Positions 13,101-43,735 of a DNA stretch of 64,000 nt are shown here, one piece after another (the first letter of the stretch is position 1; every line of letters begins with the position of its first letter). Position numbers and translations under genes: made by a program. The notes beneath the pieces were generated by a model that did no database searches, had not been told where the DNA came from, and saw nothing but the letters and a program-made list of their open reading frames with translations. The DNA lies in assembly GCF_932294415.1 (NCBI RefSeq), contig NC_065536.1:35770354-35834353 (forward strand), in the 5' to 3' direction. The DNA comes from Quercus robur. Taxonomy: Eukaryota > Streptophyta > Magnoliopsida > Fagales > Fagaceae.

Positions 13101-13119
13101 CCAATTTGGCTTCCTTCAT
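7143..13119 (-). CDS. Thioredoxin-fold protein of the secretory pathway, five exons found, 3' end missing
   Basis: Exons read 5' to 3' on the minus strand: 13119-12957, 12876-12430, 11710-11319, 9259-7843 and 7237-7143. All have GT-AG borders and compatible phases, giving about 838 residues before the frame continues. The N-terminus MKEAK plus a long Leu/Val run is a signal peptide, and an in-frame ATG 24 codons upstream is less suitable. Two CxxC sites are seen: CPTC near residue 306 and WCGFC near residue 767 in a C-terminal thioredoxin-like domain. An acidic Ser/Glu-rich linker lies between them. The overall shape resembles uncharacterised plant thioredoxin-superfamily proteins targeted to the endomembrane system. 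Redox or isomerase activity is an inference. After the last exon (ending LKSMDQ) a donor is present, but no following exon was recognised in the window. The gene is transcribed divergently from alanyl-tRNA synthetase. Confidence 0.8.
9260..11318 (-). other. Intron 3 of the thioredoxin-fold gene, repeat-rich
   Basis: The intron holds a GAA/GAG-rich stretch (about 9755-9950) in which a unit containing gaagctgggctgctgaag and gcatgagagacta occurs twice. Next come a T18 tract and a block with repeated gtgtcc motifs (about 9980-10130) that looks like part of a dispersed repeat. The rest is AT-rich. Confidence 0.55.
10138..10549 (+). other. Unidentified coding-like stretch inside an intron
   Basis: A plus-strand frame is open through 10238-10549 and encodes an acidic 103-residue segment (DFIGVDELLSNFPG, IPNPFWEDFIEEEL). 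Its composition is protein-like, and part of it recalls the stretch near 1530-1680. It lies antisense inside intron 3 of the thioredoxin-fold gene, so a mobile-element remnant is most likely. No family was recognised. Confidence 0.3.
12255..12375 (-). mobile_element. tRNA-derived SINE in intron 2 of the thioredoxin-fold gene
   Basis: Read on the minus strand, an A-box-like taactcaactgcttgcc is followed by a B-box-like ggattcaaatccc and then an A16 tail. The length and order fit a plant SINE inserted in the same direction as the host gene. No clear target-site duplication was found. Confidence 0.6.
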
Positions 13120-13378
13120 CGCACTCTCGCCCTCGCACTCTCTCAAACACCAGTTCGGTGGGCTTTTGTTTTGTCTACTGCACTCCTCCACTTCGGGGGT
13201 TATTTATAGAATAAAAGAAACGACCCCGTATTGACATCATCATCAGTAAATTAATTTAATTTTATGACAAGAAGGTTAAAAAAAAAAAAAAAAGGGTAAA
13301 TAGTAAATAGTAAAAAAAGGAGATGGATGGATATTATAAATAAAAGAGAAATATTTAAGAGAGTTAGCGTGGAAATGA
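13120..13378. promoter_or_regulatory. Shared divergent promoter region
   Basis: Only about 260 bp separate the start codon of the minus-strand thioredoxin-fold gene (13119) from the upstream in-frame ATG of alanyl-tRNA synthetase (13379). The interval is AT-rich and has an A15 tract near 13277. Both promoters must lie here or overlap the first exons. No strong TATA box was identified for either direction. Confidence 0.6.
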
Positions 13379-31336
<17,958 letters not shown>

Positions 31337-32014
31337 TAGATCTTGCAAATTCTTTTCCTACAGAAGAAACATGGCCTCATTTGCAGCTTATAGGAATTTG
31401 ATTTGAATCATTTGACTAAATGAGACAGTTGTTTGAGAAATAACTTACTTTACTTACTTTGATATGTTACTTTGTTTAGAGCTTCCTTAAAATCGTGTTG
31501 CAACTTTGTTATGTTACTTTGTAGTTCCACTGTTGTAAAATCGTTTTATCAAATGTGTCGACCTGTTCTCATACCCAGTTGAATGAAACATTGAATGTAG
31601 GACCAACATACATTTCCAACAATCCAGTCTTTTCTTCTTTCTTTTGACTCTGCATATATTCAATGTCAAAGAACTGTGTAAAATACTCTAGGAGATGGGA
31701 AACAATGTAAACAATAAGCTTACCTTGTATCTCTAGAGCCCTAAGATTTTATTGCCTAGTGAATTCACTGGTTGGTTTGTCCGCTGACGGGTTTGAAATA
31801 GAGGCCTAAGATTTCATTTTCAAGCATTATGTTATTAAACTTAAAGCAATTGCACTTCTTGAATATTCAACTTTCTCTAATGCAAAATTTTCCCAAAACA
31901 ATTGGCCATGATTGTCTCTGCATTCTCTCTCAATAAAAGAGTATATACATACTCAAAAAAAAGAAAAAGAAAAAAGAAAGTATATATACATTTCCGTCTA
32001 CTTGTATTATAGAA
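31337..32014. other. 3' flank of ALATS
   Basis: The 3' UTR and polyadenylation signals of ALATS must lie in the first few hundred bases. There is no second gene. Short AT-rich and A-rich runs (about 31950-31990) precede the inverted-repeat DNA element. Confidence 0.5.
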
Positions 32015-32091
32015 AGGAGAAAGTTTCTCTACAATCTGAATTGGAGGAAGTCTCTCCAAACTGTGACGCGTCAATATCAAAGAATAACACC

Positions 32092-32724
32092 TGATGGTGT
32101 TACAAAAAAAACACCAACTCCTGAACTCGTCCAATGAAAGACCGACTAGGGCGAACCAAGCACATGAGGTGATCATCCCAAGCGTCCTTGATGACGTTGT
32201 TCATCTTTGGTCGGACGAGGTCCCATAAGAAGCTTGTCCATCCTTAGAATCGTTTGGACGGACGAGCTCTACAAGAAATTAGGAAAAAGTAAATGCACGA
32301 GGAAAAGTCGTCCCTAATAGCCTCGTCCGTCCTTAATAAAGGATGGACGAGTTTATTGGATTGAATTACTATGTGCCAAGTTCTCCATTAACCACTATGG
32401 AACACAAGTCCAATTGAGGTAACTTCCATGGCGGTTATGGGAGTTACCTCCAAATCCTCTGGACTCCTCGTCAATAGGAACGGTTATTAAACAGATAACC
32501 GTTTTACACATGCTATATAAGCATTCTTCGATGAGAAGGTAAGATTCATTCAGACACTTTTTTTAGAAATTACTTCCTTCTTACAATGAATTACAAATCC
32601 ACTGACTTTATCATCGGAGGACTTTTGGCCGGTCCCCTCTAACTTAGTATTTGTTTTCAAGATCAAGCCCTAAGATCATCAGCGCCCGAGACTTATCAAC
32701 CTACTGATTTCCAAGGAACCATCA
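32092..32724 (+). repeat. 5' LTR of the Tat-type gypsy element
   Basis: A 633-bp direct repeat with TG...CA ends. A TATA-like gctatataagc lies near 32511-32521, in the position expected for the LTR promoter. Confidence 0.93.
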
Positions 32725-32786
32725 GTTGGCGCCGTCTGTGGGAAAGAGATTGTTTTGCAGTTTTCTTTTCCGTGACAAAAGGTTGG

Positions 32787-34420
32787 ATGGTTCGGACCAG
32801 ATCGAGGGCTACTAGCCCAGGCCATCAGGGAAGCAGAGACGCTTCAAGTAATCCTCATCGCAATCGCTAATCTACATCGGTCATGCAGACATCGTCTGTC
32901 CAACATGTGCAATCTATGGCGGCTACAATGGCGGAGTCAACTCGCCAAAACCAAGAGTTAAGAATGGAGATTAATCTGAGAAGGCAGGCACGTGAAGAAC
33001 GTGAAGGAGGAGGACAAACACAGAGTCATGATGATAGAGAATGCTAAAATTGGAAGTCAGTTAAGAGGCACCACTTCACGAACGGTACCACACTTGAAAG
33101 AAGAGATGGACCAAATGAAGAAAATCATGGAAGAAATGAAAGAGAACATGAGAAGGACCAATCCTATAGAAGATTTGGTCCATAGAACTAATTCCCCCTT
33201 TACGGCTTCCATCAACGGTCACCCTTTACCATCAAAGTTCAAGTTGCCTTCTCTGGATTCGTATGATGGAACGCGTGACCCATTTGATCACATTGCTACT
33301 TTCAAGACAACAATGCATTTTCAAGGGGTCCTTGATGAAATCATGTGTAAAGCCTTCCCTACCACCCTTAAAAGTCCGGCACGAGTCTGGTTTAATAAAA
33401 TACCCCCGAATTCCATAAGTTCTTTCGAAGAGTTGAGCAAGTTGTTTGTTAATAATTTTATTGGGGGACAAAGACACAAGCGTTCCTCGTCCAGCTTGTT
33501 GACCATAGAGCAAGGAGAGAATGAGAGCCTGCGGTCATTCATCACTCGTTTCAACAGAGAAGCCCTAAGTGTAGACGAGGTAGATGACAAGTTTCTATTG
33601 GCGACCTTCCATAATGGGGTGAATTCGGACTTATTTATACATAAACTCTATGAAAAAGAGCCTCAGTCCATGGCCGAACTCGTCCATTCGGCCCAAAATT
33701 TTATGAAAGCAGAAATTCATTCATAAAATACCCCCGAATTCCATAAGTTCTTTCGAAGAGTTGAGCAAATTGTTTGTTAATAATTTTATTGGGGGACAAA
33801 GACACAAGCGTTCCTTATCCAGCTTGTTGACCATAGAGCAAGGGGAGAATGAGAGCCTGCGGTCATTCATCACTCGTTTCAACAGAGAAGCCCTAAGTGT
33901 GGACGAGGTAGATGACAAGCTTCTATTGGCGGCCTTCCATAATGGGGTGACTTCGGACTTATTTATACATAAACTCTATGAAAAAGAGCCTCAGTCCATA
34001 GCCGAACTCGTTCATTCGGCCCAAAATTTTATGAATGCAGAAGATGTGATCATTGCTAAAAAGGAAGAGATCTGAGAGAGTAGAAGCAAACCCCAATCGT
34101 CATTCCGAGCAAGGCTCTTGTCCAAAGAAGGGACAGACGGAAGAAAGGAAAGACCGAGATAATAAGAAGTCAGGCTTTTCAGCATGGAATCAGCAATATA
34201 CCCCTTTGAACACACCACTTGAGCAGGTCCTTATGCAAATCAAGGATGATCCTTCCTTGAAGTGTCCGGAGAAAATGAAGGAAAATCCCAATAAGTGCAA
34301 TAAGAACAAGTATTGTCGCTTCCATAGGGATCATGGGCATGATACAAACGAGTGTTTTGATTTAAAGCAGCAGATTGAAAATCTCATAAGGCAAGGGAAG
34401 TTGAGGAATTTCCTTGGATG
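32787..34420 (+). other. gag region of the Tat-type gypsy element
   Basis: Encodes the plant retrotransposon capsid-like region (SLDSYDGTRDPFDHIATF ... RVWFNKIPPNSI) and a CCHC-like knuckle (YCRFHRDHGHDTNEC) near 34310-34370. A stretch of about 320 bp within it is tandemly duplicated. Confidence 0.85.
33400..34040 (+). repeat. Tandem duplication within gag
   Basis: The block starting at the aatacccccgaattccataa sequence (about 33399) recurs at about 33727. The two copies, each about 320 bp, are nearly identical, so the duplication is recent relative to the element. Confidence 0.85.
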
Positions 34421-34539
34421 AGACCACAAGGACGAGAAATTGAAAGGGAAGATAGAAGAATCATCGCGGCCACCCCTCTAAGAAATAAAAGTCATCATAG
34501 GGGGAAGTTCGACAGGCCAATCGTCCAGGTCCAAGAAAG

Positions 34540-37500
34540 CATACTTGAAGGTGGTGCAAAGCGTCCAACTTTCTGGACGATCACCAAGGGCAAGGTCCAT
34601 GGACGAACAAGCAATCACTTTCACGGACGAAGACGCTGAGAGAATTCATCACCCTCACGATGATGCTATCGTCATCACCTTGCTTATTGCTGACTACACA
34701 ACCAGAAGAGTGTTAGTGGATAACGGAAGCTCGGCAGACATTTTATATTATCCAGCTTTTCTATAAATGAGATTAGGACGAGACCAACTCTGTCCAGTGA
34801 ACTCCCCCCTAGTAGGTTTTGGTGAAATGAAGGTACAGCCTGTGGGTATTATTTCATTATCAGTGATAGTGGGAGCATACCCGCGACAAATCACCAAGGA
34901 TGTGAACTTCCTTATGATAGATTGTTCATCCTCCTAACGCGTCATAATTGGAAGGCTAACTTTAAATAGTTGGAAGACTGTTACATCTACCTACCACCTA
35001 TTAGTCAAGTTTCCAACAGAATACGGAGTAGGATAGGTACAAGGAGACCAACTAGCAGCAAAAGAGTGTTACCTGGCCATGTTGGCCATGGATGAACAAG
35101 TTCAGACCATGAATATTGAAGAAAAGAGAATTGTAGCAGAGCCCACTGTAGCATTGGAAGATATTTCCTTGGATGAAAATAACCCTGAGAGGTGTACCAA
35201 GGTTGGAGCAGATCTAAAAGAGAAGATTAAGAAGGACCTCGTCCAGTTTTTGAAGAAAAACATTGATGTGTTTACTTGGAGTCATGAAGACATACCGGGT
35301 ATAGATCCTAGTGTCATTACCCACTATCTGAATGTATGTCCTTCCTCAAAGCTAGTGCGACAAAAGAAAAGGGTGTTTTCCCCTGAGAGAGATAATGCTA
35401 TCAAAGTCGAAGTTCAAAAGTTAATTATGGCGAAATTTATTCGAGAAGTGTACTATCCGGATTGGTTGGCCAATGTAGTAATAATCAATAAGGCAAATGG
35501 CAAGTGGAGAATGTGTGTAGACTTCACCAATCTAAACAAGGCTTGCCCCAAGAATAGCTACCCGCTATCACACATTGAGCAGTTGGTAGATTCCACTGCG
35601 GGGCACAAGTTGCTTAGCTTCATGGATGCTTTCTCTAGATACAATCAGATAAGGATGGACGAGGTAGACCAAGAGAAGACGTCCTTTGTCACCAGTCAAG
35701 TCTTGTTCTATTATAAGGTGATGCCCTTTGGTTTAAAAAATATGGGGGCAACATATCAGAAATTGGTTAACCACATGTTTCATCTGCAGATTGGGCGGAA
35801 TGTGGAAGTCTATGTAAATGACATGCTGGTGAAGAGTCAGGACGAGGGAAGGCATCTGGACGACCTACAGGAGACATTTGAAACACTTAGACAGTACCAC
35901 ATGAAATTGAACCCTAGCAAATGTGCTTTTGGGGTATCATCAGGGAAATTCCTTGGCTTTATAGTCTCCCATAAGGGAATTGAAGCGAATCCTGACAAAA
36001 TTCAAGCAATACTGGACATGAAGCCTCTGTAAAATACCAAAGAAATCCAATCCCTTACCGGACGAGTTGCTGCACTTAACAGGTTTGTCTCTAAAGCCAC
36101 TGACAAATGTTTGCCATTTTTTAAGGTTCTTAAAAAAGCATTTGAATGGACCGATGAATGTCAAAAAGCTTTCGAAGATCTGAAGGCGTATCTCACCATG
36201 GCTCCTTTGCTAAGTCCGTCCATGGTGGGAGAAGAGTTGTATTTGTACTTAGCAGTCACCTCACATGCCGTGAGTTCAGCATTGATAAGAGAAGAAGACA
36301 AAGTGCAAAAGCCTGTGTACTATCCAAGCAAGGCATTGAGGGGGGCAGAAGGACGATATCCACAAATGGAGAAATTAGCTTTCACATTGATAATCGCTTC
36401 CAGGAAACTAAGGCATTATTTCCAAGCACATGTCATTAATGTCATGACAGATCATTCGCTCAAGAAGGCAATGAACAGACTAGAAGCTGCAGAACGATTG
36501 ATCCAATTAGCTGTAGAGCTCAGTGAGTTTGACATTAGATATAAACCAAGGCATGCCATAAAAGCTCAAGCCCTAGCAGATTTCATTGCGAAGTTTACTC
36601 CAAATCATGATGAAACGGAAAACAGTAAGAGATAGGTCGTCCATATGGATGGTTCGTCTACACGGCACGCAGGAGGAATTGGTGTGGTCCTACAATCCCC
36701 AGAAAGAGATAAACTGAAACACAAAGTTCATTTGCAATACTAAACAACTAATAATGTAGTCGAGTATGAAGCCCTCCTCAAAAGGCTAGAATTGGCTAAG
36801 TTTATGGAAGCCAAGTCCATACTCGTCTTGGGGGATTCTCAGTTGCTTATGGGCCAAGTGAATGGGGTATATGAGGCTAAAGAAGAACGGATGAGGAAAT
36901 ACCTTAGTAGGGTGGTGCGTCTTATCAAAAGGTTTGAAACAGTTGACTTCGTTCAAATCCCAAGGGAGGAGAACGTGGAAGCTGATACCATAGCGAAAGA
37001 AGCCTCAGCAAATGAATCCATGGACAAATTTGATGAGATTCAGTATATGCCAAGTATAGATATCCCAGAAGTACAACAGGTAGAGAGCAGAGGAAATTGG
37101 ATGACCCTGATTGTATCATACCTGAAAGACGGACGACTCCCAGAAGAGAAGGACGAAGCCAGGAAGTTGAGGGTAAGATCGGCTAGGTACGTTCTTATGG
37201 ACGAAATGCTATACAAAAGAAGTTTTTCTCAACCTTATCTTAGATGCTTGGCTCCGGACGAAGCAAACTATGTATTGAGAGAAGTTCATGAGGAGCGTGC
37301 GGCAATCACTCAGGAGCCAGGTCACTTATCCACAAGGTCGTTCGTGTGGGGTATTATTGGCCAAATATGCAAGCTGATGCTAAAGCATACGTCAAGGTCT
37401 GCGACCAATGCCAACGGTTTAGCAACATCCCCAGACAACCATCAGAGTATCTCACCCCGATGATGGCACCGTGGCCCTTTGCACAATGGGGACTAGACAT

Positions 37501-38335
37501 TTTGGGTCCCTTCCCACTAGGCATAAGGCAAATGAAGTTTCTAGTGGTGGGTATTGATTATTTCACCAAATGGGTGGAAGCTGAATTGTTAGCAAATATC
37601 ACACAACAGAATGTTAAAAATTTCGTGTGGAAGAACATTATGTGCAGATTTGGAGTGCCTAAGGTATTAATGTCTGACAACAAACGATAATTTGACAATG
37701 CACTCTTTAGGGACTTCTGTGCACACTTCGAAATTCAAAATCATTATTCCTCGCCCATCCATCCCCAAGCCAACGGTCAGGCTAAAGTTGCAAACCAATC
37801 CTTGTTGAAAATCATCAAGACTCAACTTGAGGGGGCAAAGGGAATATGACCAAATGAGTTACCAGGTGTTCTATGGGCGTACAGGACGACAGTGAGAACC
37901 CCTACGGGGGAAACTCCTTTCAAGCTAGCCTATGGAAGTGAAGCAGTCATACCTGTAGAAGTGCATATGGCCAATCATAGGGTGATGAAGTATTAAGATA
38001 AGGATAATGAGGAGCAACTCCGTTTGAACCTTGATCTAATAGACGAGGTAAGGGCAGATGAAAAGCACAGGGCAGCAAAGTACAAAAACCTCATGGCTAG
38101 GCAATATGATGCAATGGTGAAGTCAAGGCATTTCAACATAGGAGATCTTGTCCTGAGAAAGGTCTCTTTGGCAACCAAAAACCTAGCTCATAGGAAATTA
38201 GGCCCTAATTGGGAAGGACCCTATAGAGTTATCAATTGTAAAAAGCAATGTTCCTACTACTTGGACGACTTGGATGGGAGAAAATTGGAATATCCTTGGA
38301 ATGTGGAGCACCTGAGGAGGTACTATCAGTAAAAG
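34540..38335 (+). other. pol region of the Tat-type gypsy element
   Basis: Protease (VLVDNGSSADIL near 34710-34750), reverse transcriptase (about 35079-36030), RNase H (about 36111-36600), a second RNase H-like domain (about 36640-37000; MDGSSTRHAGGIGVVLQSP) and integrase (about 37200-38330; WPFAQWGLDILGPFP). The frame is broken in several places. Confidence 0.85.
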
Positions 38336-39075
38336 TAAGCCTGGACGAGTATCACTATGGACGAGCTTGGAGCTTGTCTGTCTACTTACGTTCTACTTAT
38401 GTTTGATGCTGTTTGTGTTTGATACTATTACTTTATTATTTATGTTGTGGTTATTTGTGTCGTGATTATTGATGAAGTTATGGGCGTACAAGATGATAGT
38501 GAGAATCTATACGGGGAAACTCTTTTCAAGCTAGCCTATGGAAGTGAAGCAGTCATACCTGCAGAAGTGCATATGGCCAATCACAGGGTGATAAAGTATC
38601 AAGATAAGGATAATGAAGAGCAACTCCGTTTGAACCTTAATCTAATAGATGAGGTAAGGGCAGATGCAAAGCACAGGGCAGCAAAGTATAAAAACCTCAT
38701 GGCTAGGCAATATGATGCAATGGTGAAACCAAGGCATTTCAACATAGGAGATCTTGTCTTGAGAAAGGTCTCTTTGGCAACCAAAAACCCAGCTCATGGG
38801 AAATTAGGCCCTAATTGGGAAGGACCCTATAGAGTTATCAACTGTAAAAGGCAAGGATCCTATTACTTGGAGGCCCTGGACGGGAGAAAATTGGAACATC
38901 CATGGAATGTGGAGCACCTGAGGAGGTACTATCAGTAAAAGTGAGCCTGGACGAGTATCACTATGGACGAGCTTGGAGCTTGTCTGTCTACTTACGTTCT
39001 ACTATGTTTGATGTTGTTTGTGTTTGATACTGCTACTTTGTTATTTATGTTGTGGTTATTTGTGTCGTGATTATG
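37870..39075 (+). repeat. Tandem duplication of the integrase end and downstream sequence
   Basis: The block from gggcgtacagg/gggcgtacaag (about 37876 and 38483) through ggacgagtatcactatggac and the following T-rich stretch is present twice with a period of about 607 bp, with a few percent divergence. Confidence 0.85.
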
Positions 39076-39799
39076 GACGAAGTTATGGAGTTTGTACTTA
39101 TTAAATAAAAAAGGCATTAGCATGCATGTGCCTTATCTGTAAACGATATTTATGTTATGTACAAAATGTTGTGTGAATTTCAAATCTCCATGCTATTCTT
39201 GTTCAAGCTAACCCAAAAGGGAGCTAAAAGATTCAAGACGAATAAATTCTCTGTACGCAGAGATATAATGTCTATAGGCATACTCGTCCAAGTCATGGAC
39301 GAGGGAAAGCCTTATGAAGCATGTCCGTCCAATTTAAGGACGAGATTCAATAGCCAACTAAAACAATCCAATCCTTGGACAAGTGAAAAGTTAGGCAAAA
39401 GAAACTGGATAGTATGTAAAATTAGCTTGCAAGTCTTAGGACGAATAAAGCAAAATGAAAATACTATCCACAAAGACGAGTTACATTAACAAAAATAATA
39501 TAAAAATATATATATTTTCGCCATGGACGAGCCAAAGTTGGAATTGATATAGATAACAGCATTTGTCCATGCAAAGATAGAAAATAAACTTTCATTCAGT
39601 AACTAAAGGGTGGACATCCTACGTCCAAAAACCCTTGTTAAGTCAAAAAACTGAAATGATTGTTTGAAACTCCATTCTAAAACCATGGACGAGGCAAATG
39701 TACTTAGGTCACATAAAAAGGTCCCAAAATAAAGGATCGAACAAAAACCAAATGAAAGGAAAAGAAATACAAGGATTGCTTTGAGTAAAAGTCTCGTCT

Positions 39800-42044
39800 T
39801 TAAGAAGAGGGGGCATTAGCATTGGGGTCGTCTTGGGGTGGCTGAGTACTGGCATCATCTTCCACATTGACGTCCTCGGAGCTAGTTTGAAGAAAAGAGC
39901 TGGTAGCAGCAGCAAGGTTAAGCTTAATAAAGCTAAAGTCCACTTCTGGGAAGTTTTCCATAGCATCCGCTTTGAAGTCCTCAAAACCTGCTGCATAATT
40001 GGTGTCCAAAAGATCAGTGTATTGTTTGGACGCCTTAAATTCAGTTACTGCATCCTCTTTAGCTTGGATAAAAGAACACTCAGCTCGTCGTTCTTCTTCT
40101 ATAAATGATTAAGACGAGTGCCTTTTTCAGCTACATCAGTCTTCAACTCCTCAATCAATTTCTGGAGCTCTGTTGTCTTCTCCTTAGCCTGAGCAGCCAC
40201 CCCAGCCCATTTCTTGGATTCCTCCTTCACCTCTTGAATCCTCGTCTCCAGCAAGACTCTCGTCTTGTCCAATCCTATAGCCTGCCTAGACGTTGCTATA
40301 AATTTTGACATAGCCTAAAAAAAAAATATATATATATATATATATAAATAAAATAAAATAAAAAAAAGAGAGAAATGAGATGAAGGTTAGATGAAAATGT
40401 ATATATATTGGCAAAGACGAGGAAAAATATAAAATTACTTACCTTGAAAAGATCGTGAACACCAGAATGTTCAAAATCCTTCAAGGACATGTCATAGCAA
40501 ACATTTATGTCCTCGTCTAAAATAGCCTTTTGAAAACGCTCCCAAGCCAGGTCTTCATTTTCAATGATATTTAAAGGGACCTGTTGAGAAGGCTGGGATG
40601 TGGCAGGCACAGTCGTCTTGGACAGAGTAGTCTCAATTGGAGTGGACGAGTCCACGTCGTAAATTTTGACAGGCTGTTGAGACTAGGAAATGTTGGGCTT
40701 AATTATTTGGGATGACCCATGCTTGGCCTTTTTGCCTCGACGGTTGGGGAGATTTCCCAAATCAAGACTTTTGGATAGGGATCTCTTCTTATCCCCAGCC
40801 AATGGACGAACTTGTGGTTGGGACTCAGGACGATCTTCTTCATTTACAACCTCTTTTCCCTTATTTTCTTTCATGGTTGACACTCCTAAAGGTGAAGAAC
40901 AATGACAATAAGTGAGAAATTTTAAGTAGATTAGGAAATAAGTTAAGTGTTCAAAATGATATTAGGTAGAAACTTACTTCTTCTGACTGTGACCTCGTGA
41001 GCAATAGCCTCGTCTGATGGTTCAGGGCCAAGTCCCCACTTGGCAAGACGTCGTAGGGTGACTAAAGAACGAAAATCCCTATCAGCGAAAAGACGAGCTC
41101 TATGGACGTGATCACGGTGAAACTTGCTTAAGGACAAACGTTTAACACCTATTAAACAAATAACGAACAAAAGTTAGAAGAAAATAAAAAATAAGTTGAA
41201 AGAAAGAAAGATGAAAAAGGGGAGGGACGTACTTTCAAGACAAAGGTTCCCTAAGTCCCCAGAGTAAGGAGTAAAAGGGTCCCTGCCAACGTCCACAGGA
41301 TTCCCTGCCCAAAAACCAGAGACAGATAAACTCTGTCTTCCAATTTCTGTCAGACGAGGCCAAAGACCTGATTAACCTACAATCCTTACCCCTGGCTATG
41401 AATTGGTAAAAGCCAAGGGATTGATTTATTTCTGAAGGTTTGTAACAAAAAAGGAACTCGTCCATAGTAAGGGGACGGCCCCTTCCAAATACTTCATTCC
41501 ACAAAACTTGCATAGAGATAACTAGTCTCCACGCATTAGGGTTAAACTGACACATACCTAAACCTAACCTAACCAATAATTCTCTAGCAAATGCATTCAA
41601 GGGTAACCTGAAACCCCCCAAGAAATAAGCCTCGTAGACGCCCACCCCAAAACGGGGATTGCAGCACCACTCTCCACGGACGGGCAACCTAGGGTTAAGC
41701 TCATCCGGGATCTGGTACCATGCCCTAAGATTGTTTAGCCTTTGCTCATTCGTTTTAGAATGAACACCTACAGCACAACTATAAACTGTCTCCTCTTCGT
41801 CCAAAGGACTAAACGGAGGCACATTGGACAAAGTGCCAGCCTTGGAACCAGAGGCTTTCCTAAGTTGTTCTTGGATGACTTCTAAAGGAAGCCTGGGCAC
41901 ACCAGAGGTATACCCCTCGTTCGTAGAACTCTCCCCACTACTATGACTACTGTTACTTGAACTACCATTACTGGTTGAATCATAATACTCGTCTATAGCT
42001 TTCTTTGTACTATCGCTAGACAAGGAAATAATAGTTTGAGACAT
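39800..42044 (-). other. Antisense multi-exon coding region of the Tat-type gypsy element
   Basis: Between pol and the 3' LTR the minus strand carries a series of open blocks: 42044-41235 (Ser-rich start, then a compact globular region containing GEWCCNPRFGVGVYEAYFLG), about 41165-40975, about 40885-40690, about 40655-40440 and about 40310-39800 (charged, coiled-coil-like). They are separated by intron-like AT-rich gaps. The first block resembles the plant family annotated as putative gypsy-type transposon protein. Antisense genes in this position are known in Tat-lineage elements. Their function is not established. Confidence 0.75.
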
Positions 42045-42377
42045 TTTTTGGAAACCAAATACCTAAAGACGATCAGGAAGAGAGTACCTGGCTCTAGATG
42101 AGAGAGGACTATGGACACAGAGAAACTTCTAAACGAGGGCCCTAGACGAAGAAGGATTTCAGAAATGTAAAGGGTAAGGGAGAAATTCCACTATTTATAG
42201 ACATCTGACCTAGGTATTCGAAACGGTACGACCAACTAGGATGCGACACGTGGCCTAGCCCTCGAAAAAATAAATCGACGAGACTGGACATCAGTTAAGT
42301 TATGACACATGGCACGTATAGTTTCAGACATTAAATGCACAAATCCTTTAGACGATCCATTTGGACAAGGGGGCAAT

Positions 42378-43023
42378 TGATGGTGTTACAAAAAAAACAC
42401 CAACTCCTGAACTCGTCCATATGGCTCGTCCAATGAAAGACCGACTAGGGCGAACCAAGCACATGAGGTGATCATCCCAAGCGTCCTTGATGACCTCGTT
42501 CATCTTTGGACGGACGAGGTCCCATAAGAAGCTTGTCCATCCTTAGAATCATTTGGACGAACGAGCTTTACAAGAAATTAGGAAAAAGTAAATGCACAAG
42601 GAAAAGTCGTCCCTAATAGCCTCATCCATCCTTAATAAAGGATGGACGAGTTTATTGGGTTGAATTACTATGTGCCAAGTTCTCCATTAACCACTATGGA
42701 ACACAAGTCCGACTGAGGTAACTTCCATGGCGGTTATGGAAGTTACCTCCAAATCCTCCGGACTCCTCGACAATAGGAACGGTTATTAAACAGATAACCG
42801 TTTCACACATGCTATATAAGCATTCTTCAATGAGAAGGTAAGATTCATTCAGACACTTTTTTCAGAAATTACTTCCTTCTTATAGTGAATTACAAATCCA
42901 CTGACTTTATCATCGGAGGAGTTTTGGCCGGTCCCCTCTGACTTAATATTTGTTTTCAGGATCAAGCCCTAAGATCATCAGCGCTCGAGACTTATCAACC
43001 TACTGATTTCCAAGGAACCATCA
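42378..43023 (+). repeat. 3' LTR of the Tat-type gypsy element
   Basis: A 646-bp copy of the 5' LTR, about 96% alike by eye, and slightly longer because of a 13-bp difference near its start. Confidence 0.93.
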
Positions 43024-43398
43024 ACACCTGTCCCACTCCACTAAAACTCAAACTCAAGAGATAACTCCCATTAACTCAGGCACTTTTCCATATTTTTTTA
43101 TTAAAAAAATGATTAATTATTTCACACCACCATCACCTAAACTATCAGTCCTTTCTCTCTCTCTCCTTCAACACAAATTGGTTCCCCATTTCTCTGTTTT
43201 GTTCCAGACCCTTCTCCCTATATTCGATCGTTTTCAGCCCCAACCAATGCTACCTCCGCCGGTCCCCCCGATTTGTCTCTTGTCTATGACGATCCCACCC
43301 ATCCACCACTTCCACCATTCCACCCATACCCAAAATAAATAAATAAAAACTCAGCAAACCCCATCACCCCACTGGTCCACAACCTACGTTCACCACCA

Positions 43399-43735
43399 CC
43401 GGTCCACCACTACATCGCCAGCGACACTAGCAAGAGGTGGCTGACACCTTCATTGCTGCCATTCACGGCTAACCTCTACCTCTGAAAAACCCATCTCTCT
43501 TCCACTTCATCCCTCTCAAAACCCACCCACCGCAACAAAAAACCCTGTAAACCCCAACTCCCCACCGGTCCACCACCTACCTTCAATGGGAACACTAGCA
43601 AGAGGTGGCCGAAGCCTTCACCACTACCATTCACGACCAACCACTGCCTCCGACAAACCTATCTCTGTTCCATTTCATTCCTCTCAAACCCACCCACCCA
43701 CCCACCACCATTTTCATCTTTACGCTGAAGGATTA
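43399..43735. repeat. Tandem duplication in the left arm of the inverted DNA element
   Basis: Two units of about 166 bp, each containing accggtccaccac and cactagcaagaggtgg followed by cttca/ccattcacg and accca blocks, lie head to tail. The right arm has one copy. Confidence 0.7.

Larger units (their letters stand above)
32092..43023 (+). mobile_element. Ty3/gypsy LTR retrotransposon, Tat-type, both LTRs present
   Basis: LTRs at 32092-32724 and 42378-43023 begin TGATGG and end CCATCA. The 5-bp repeat acacc flanks the element (32087-32091 and 43024-43028). A primer-binding site (ttggcgccgt...) follows the 5' LTR and a purine tract (caagggggc) precedes the 3' LTR. Order: gag, protease, reverse transcriptase, RNase H, a second RNase H-like domain, integrase, then an antisense coding region. 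The second RNase H and the antisense gene are known traits of the Tat lineage. By eye the LTRs differ at about 25 of 630 positions (about 4%), suggesting an age of one to a few million years. The coding part is broken about ten times. Confidence 0.93.

Noticed and set aside
32992-38938. Treating the long plus-strand frames here as host genes
   Set aside because: Domain order, flanking LTRs, primer-binding site and a 5-bp flank repeat show one retrotransposon.
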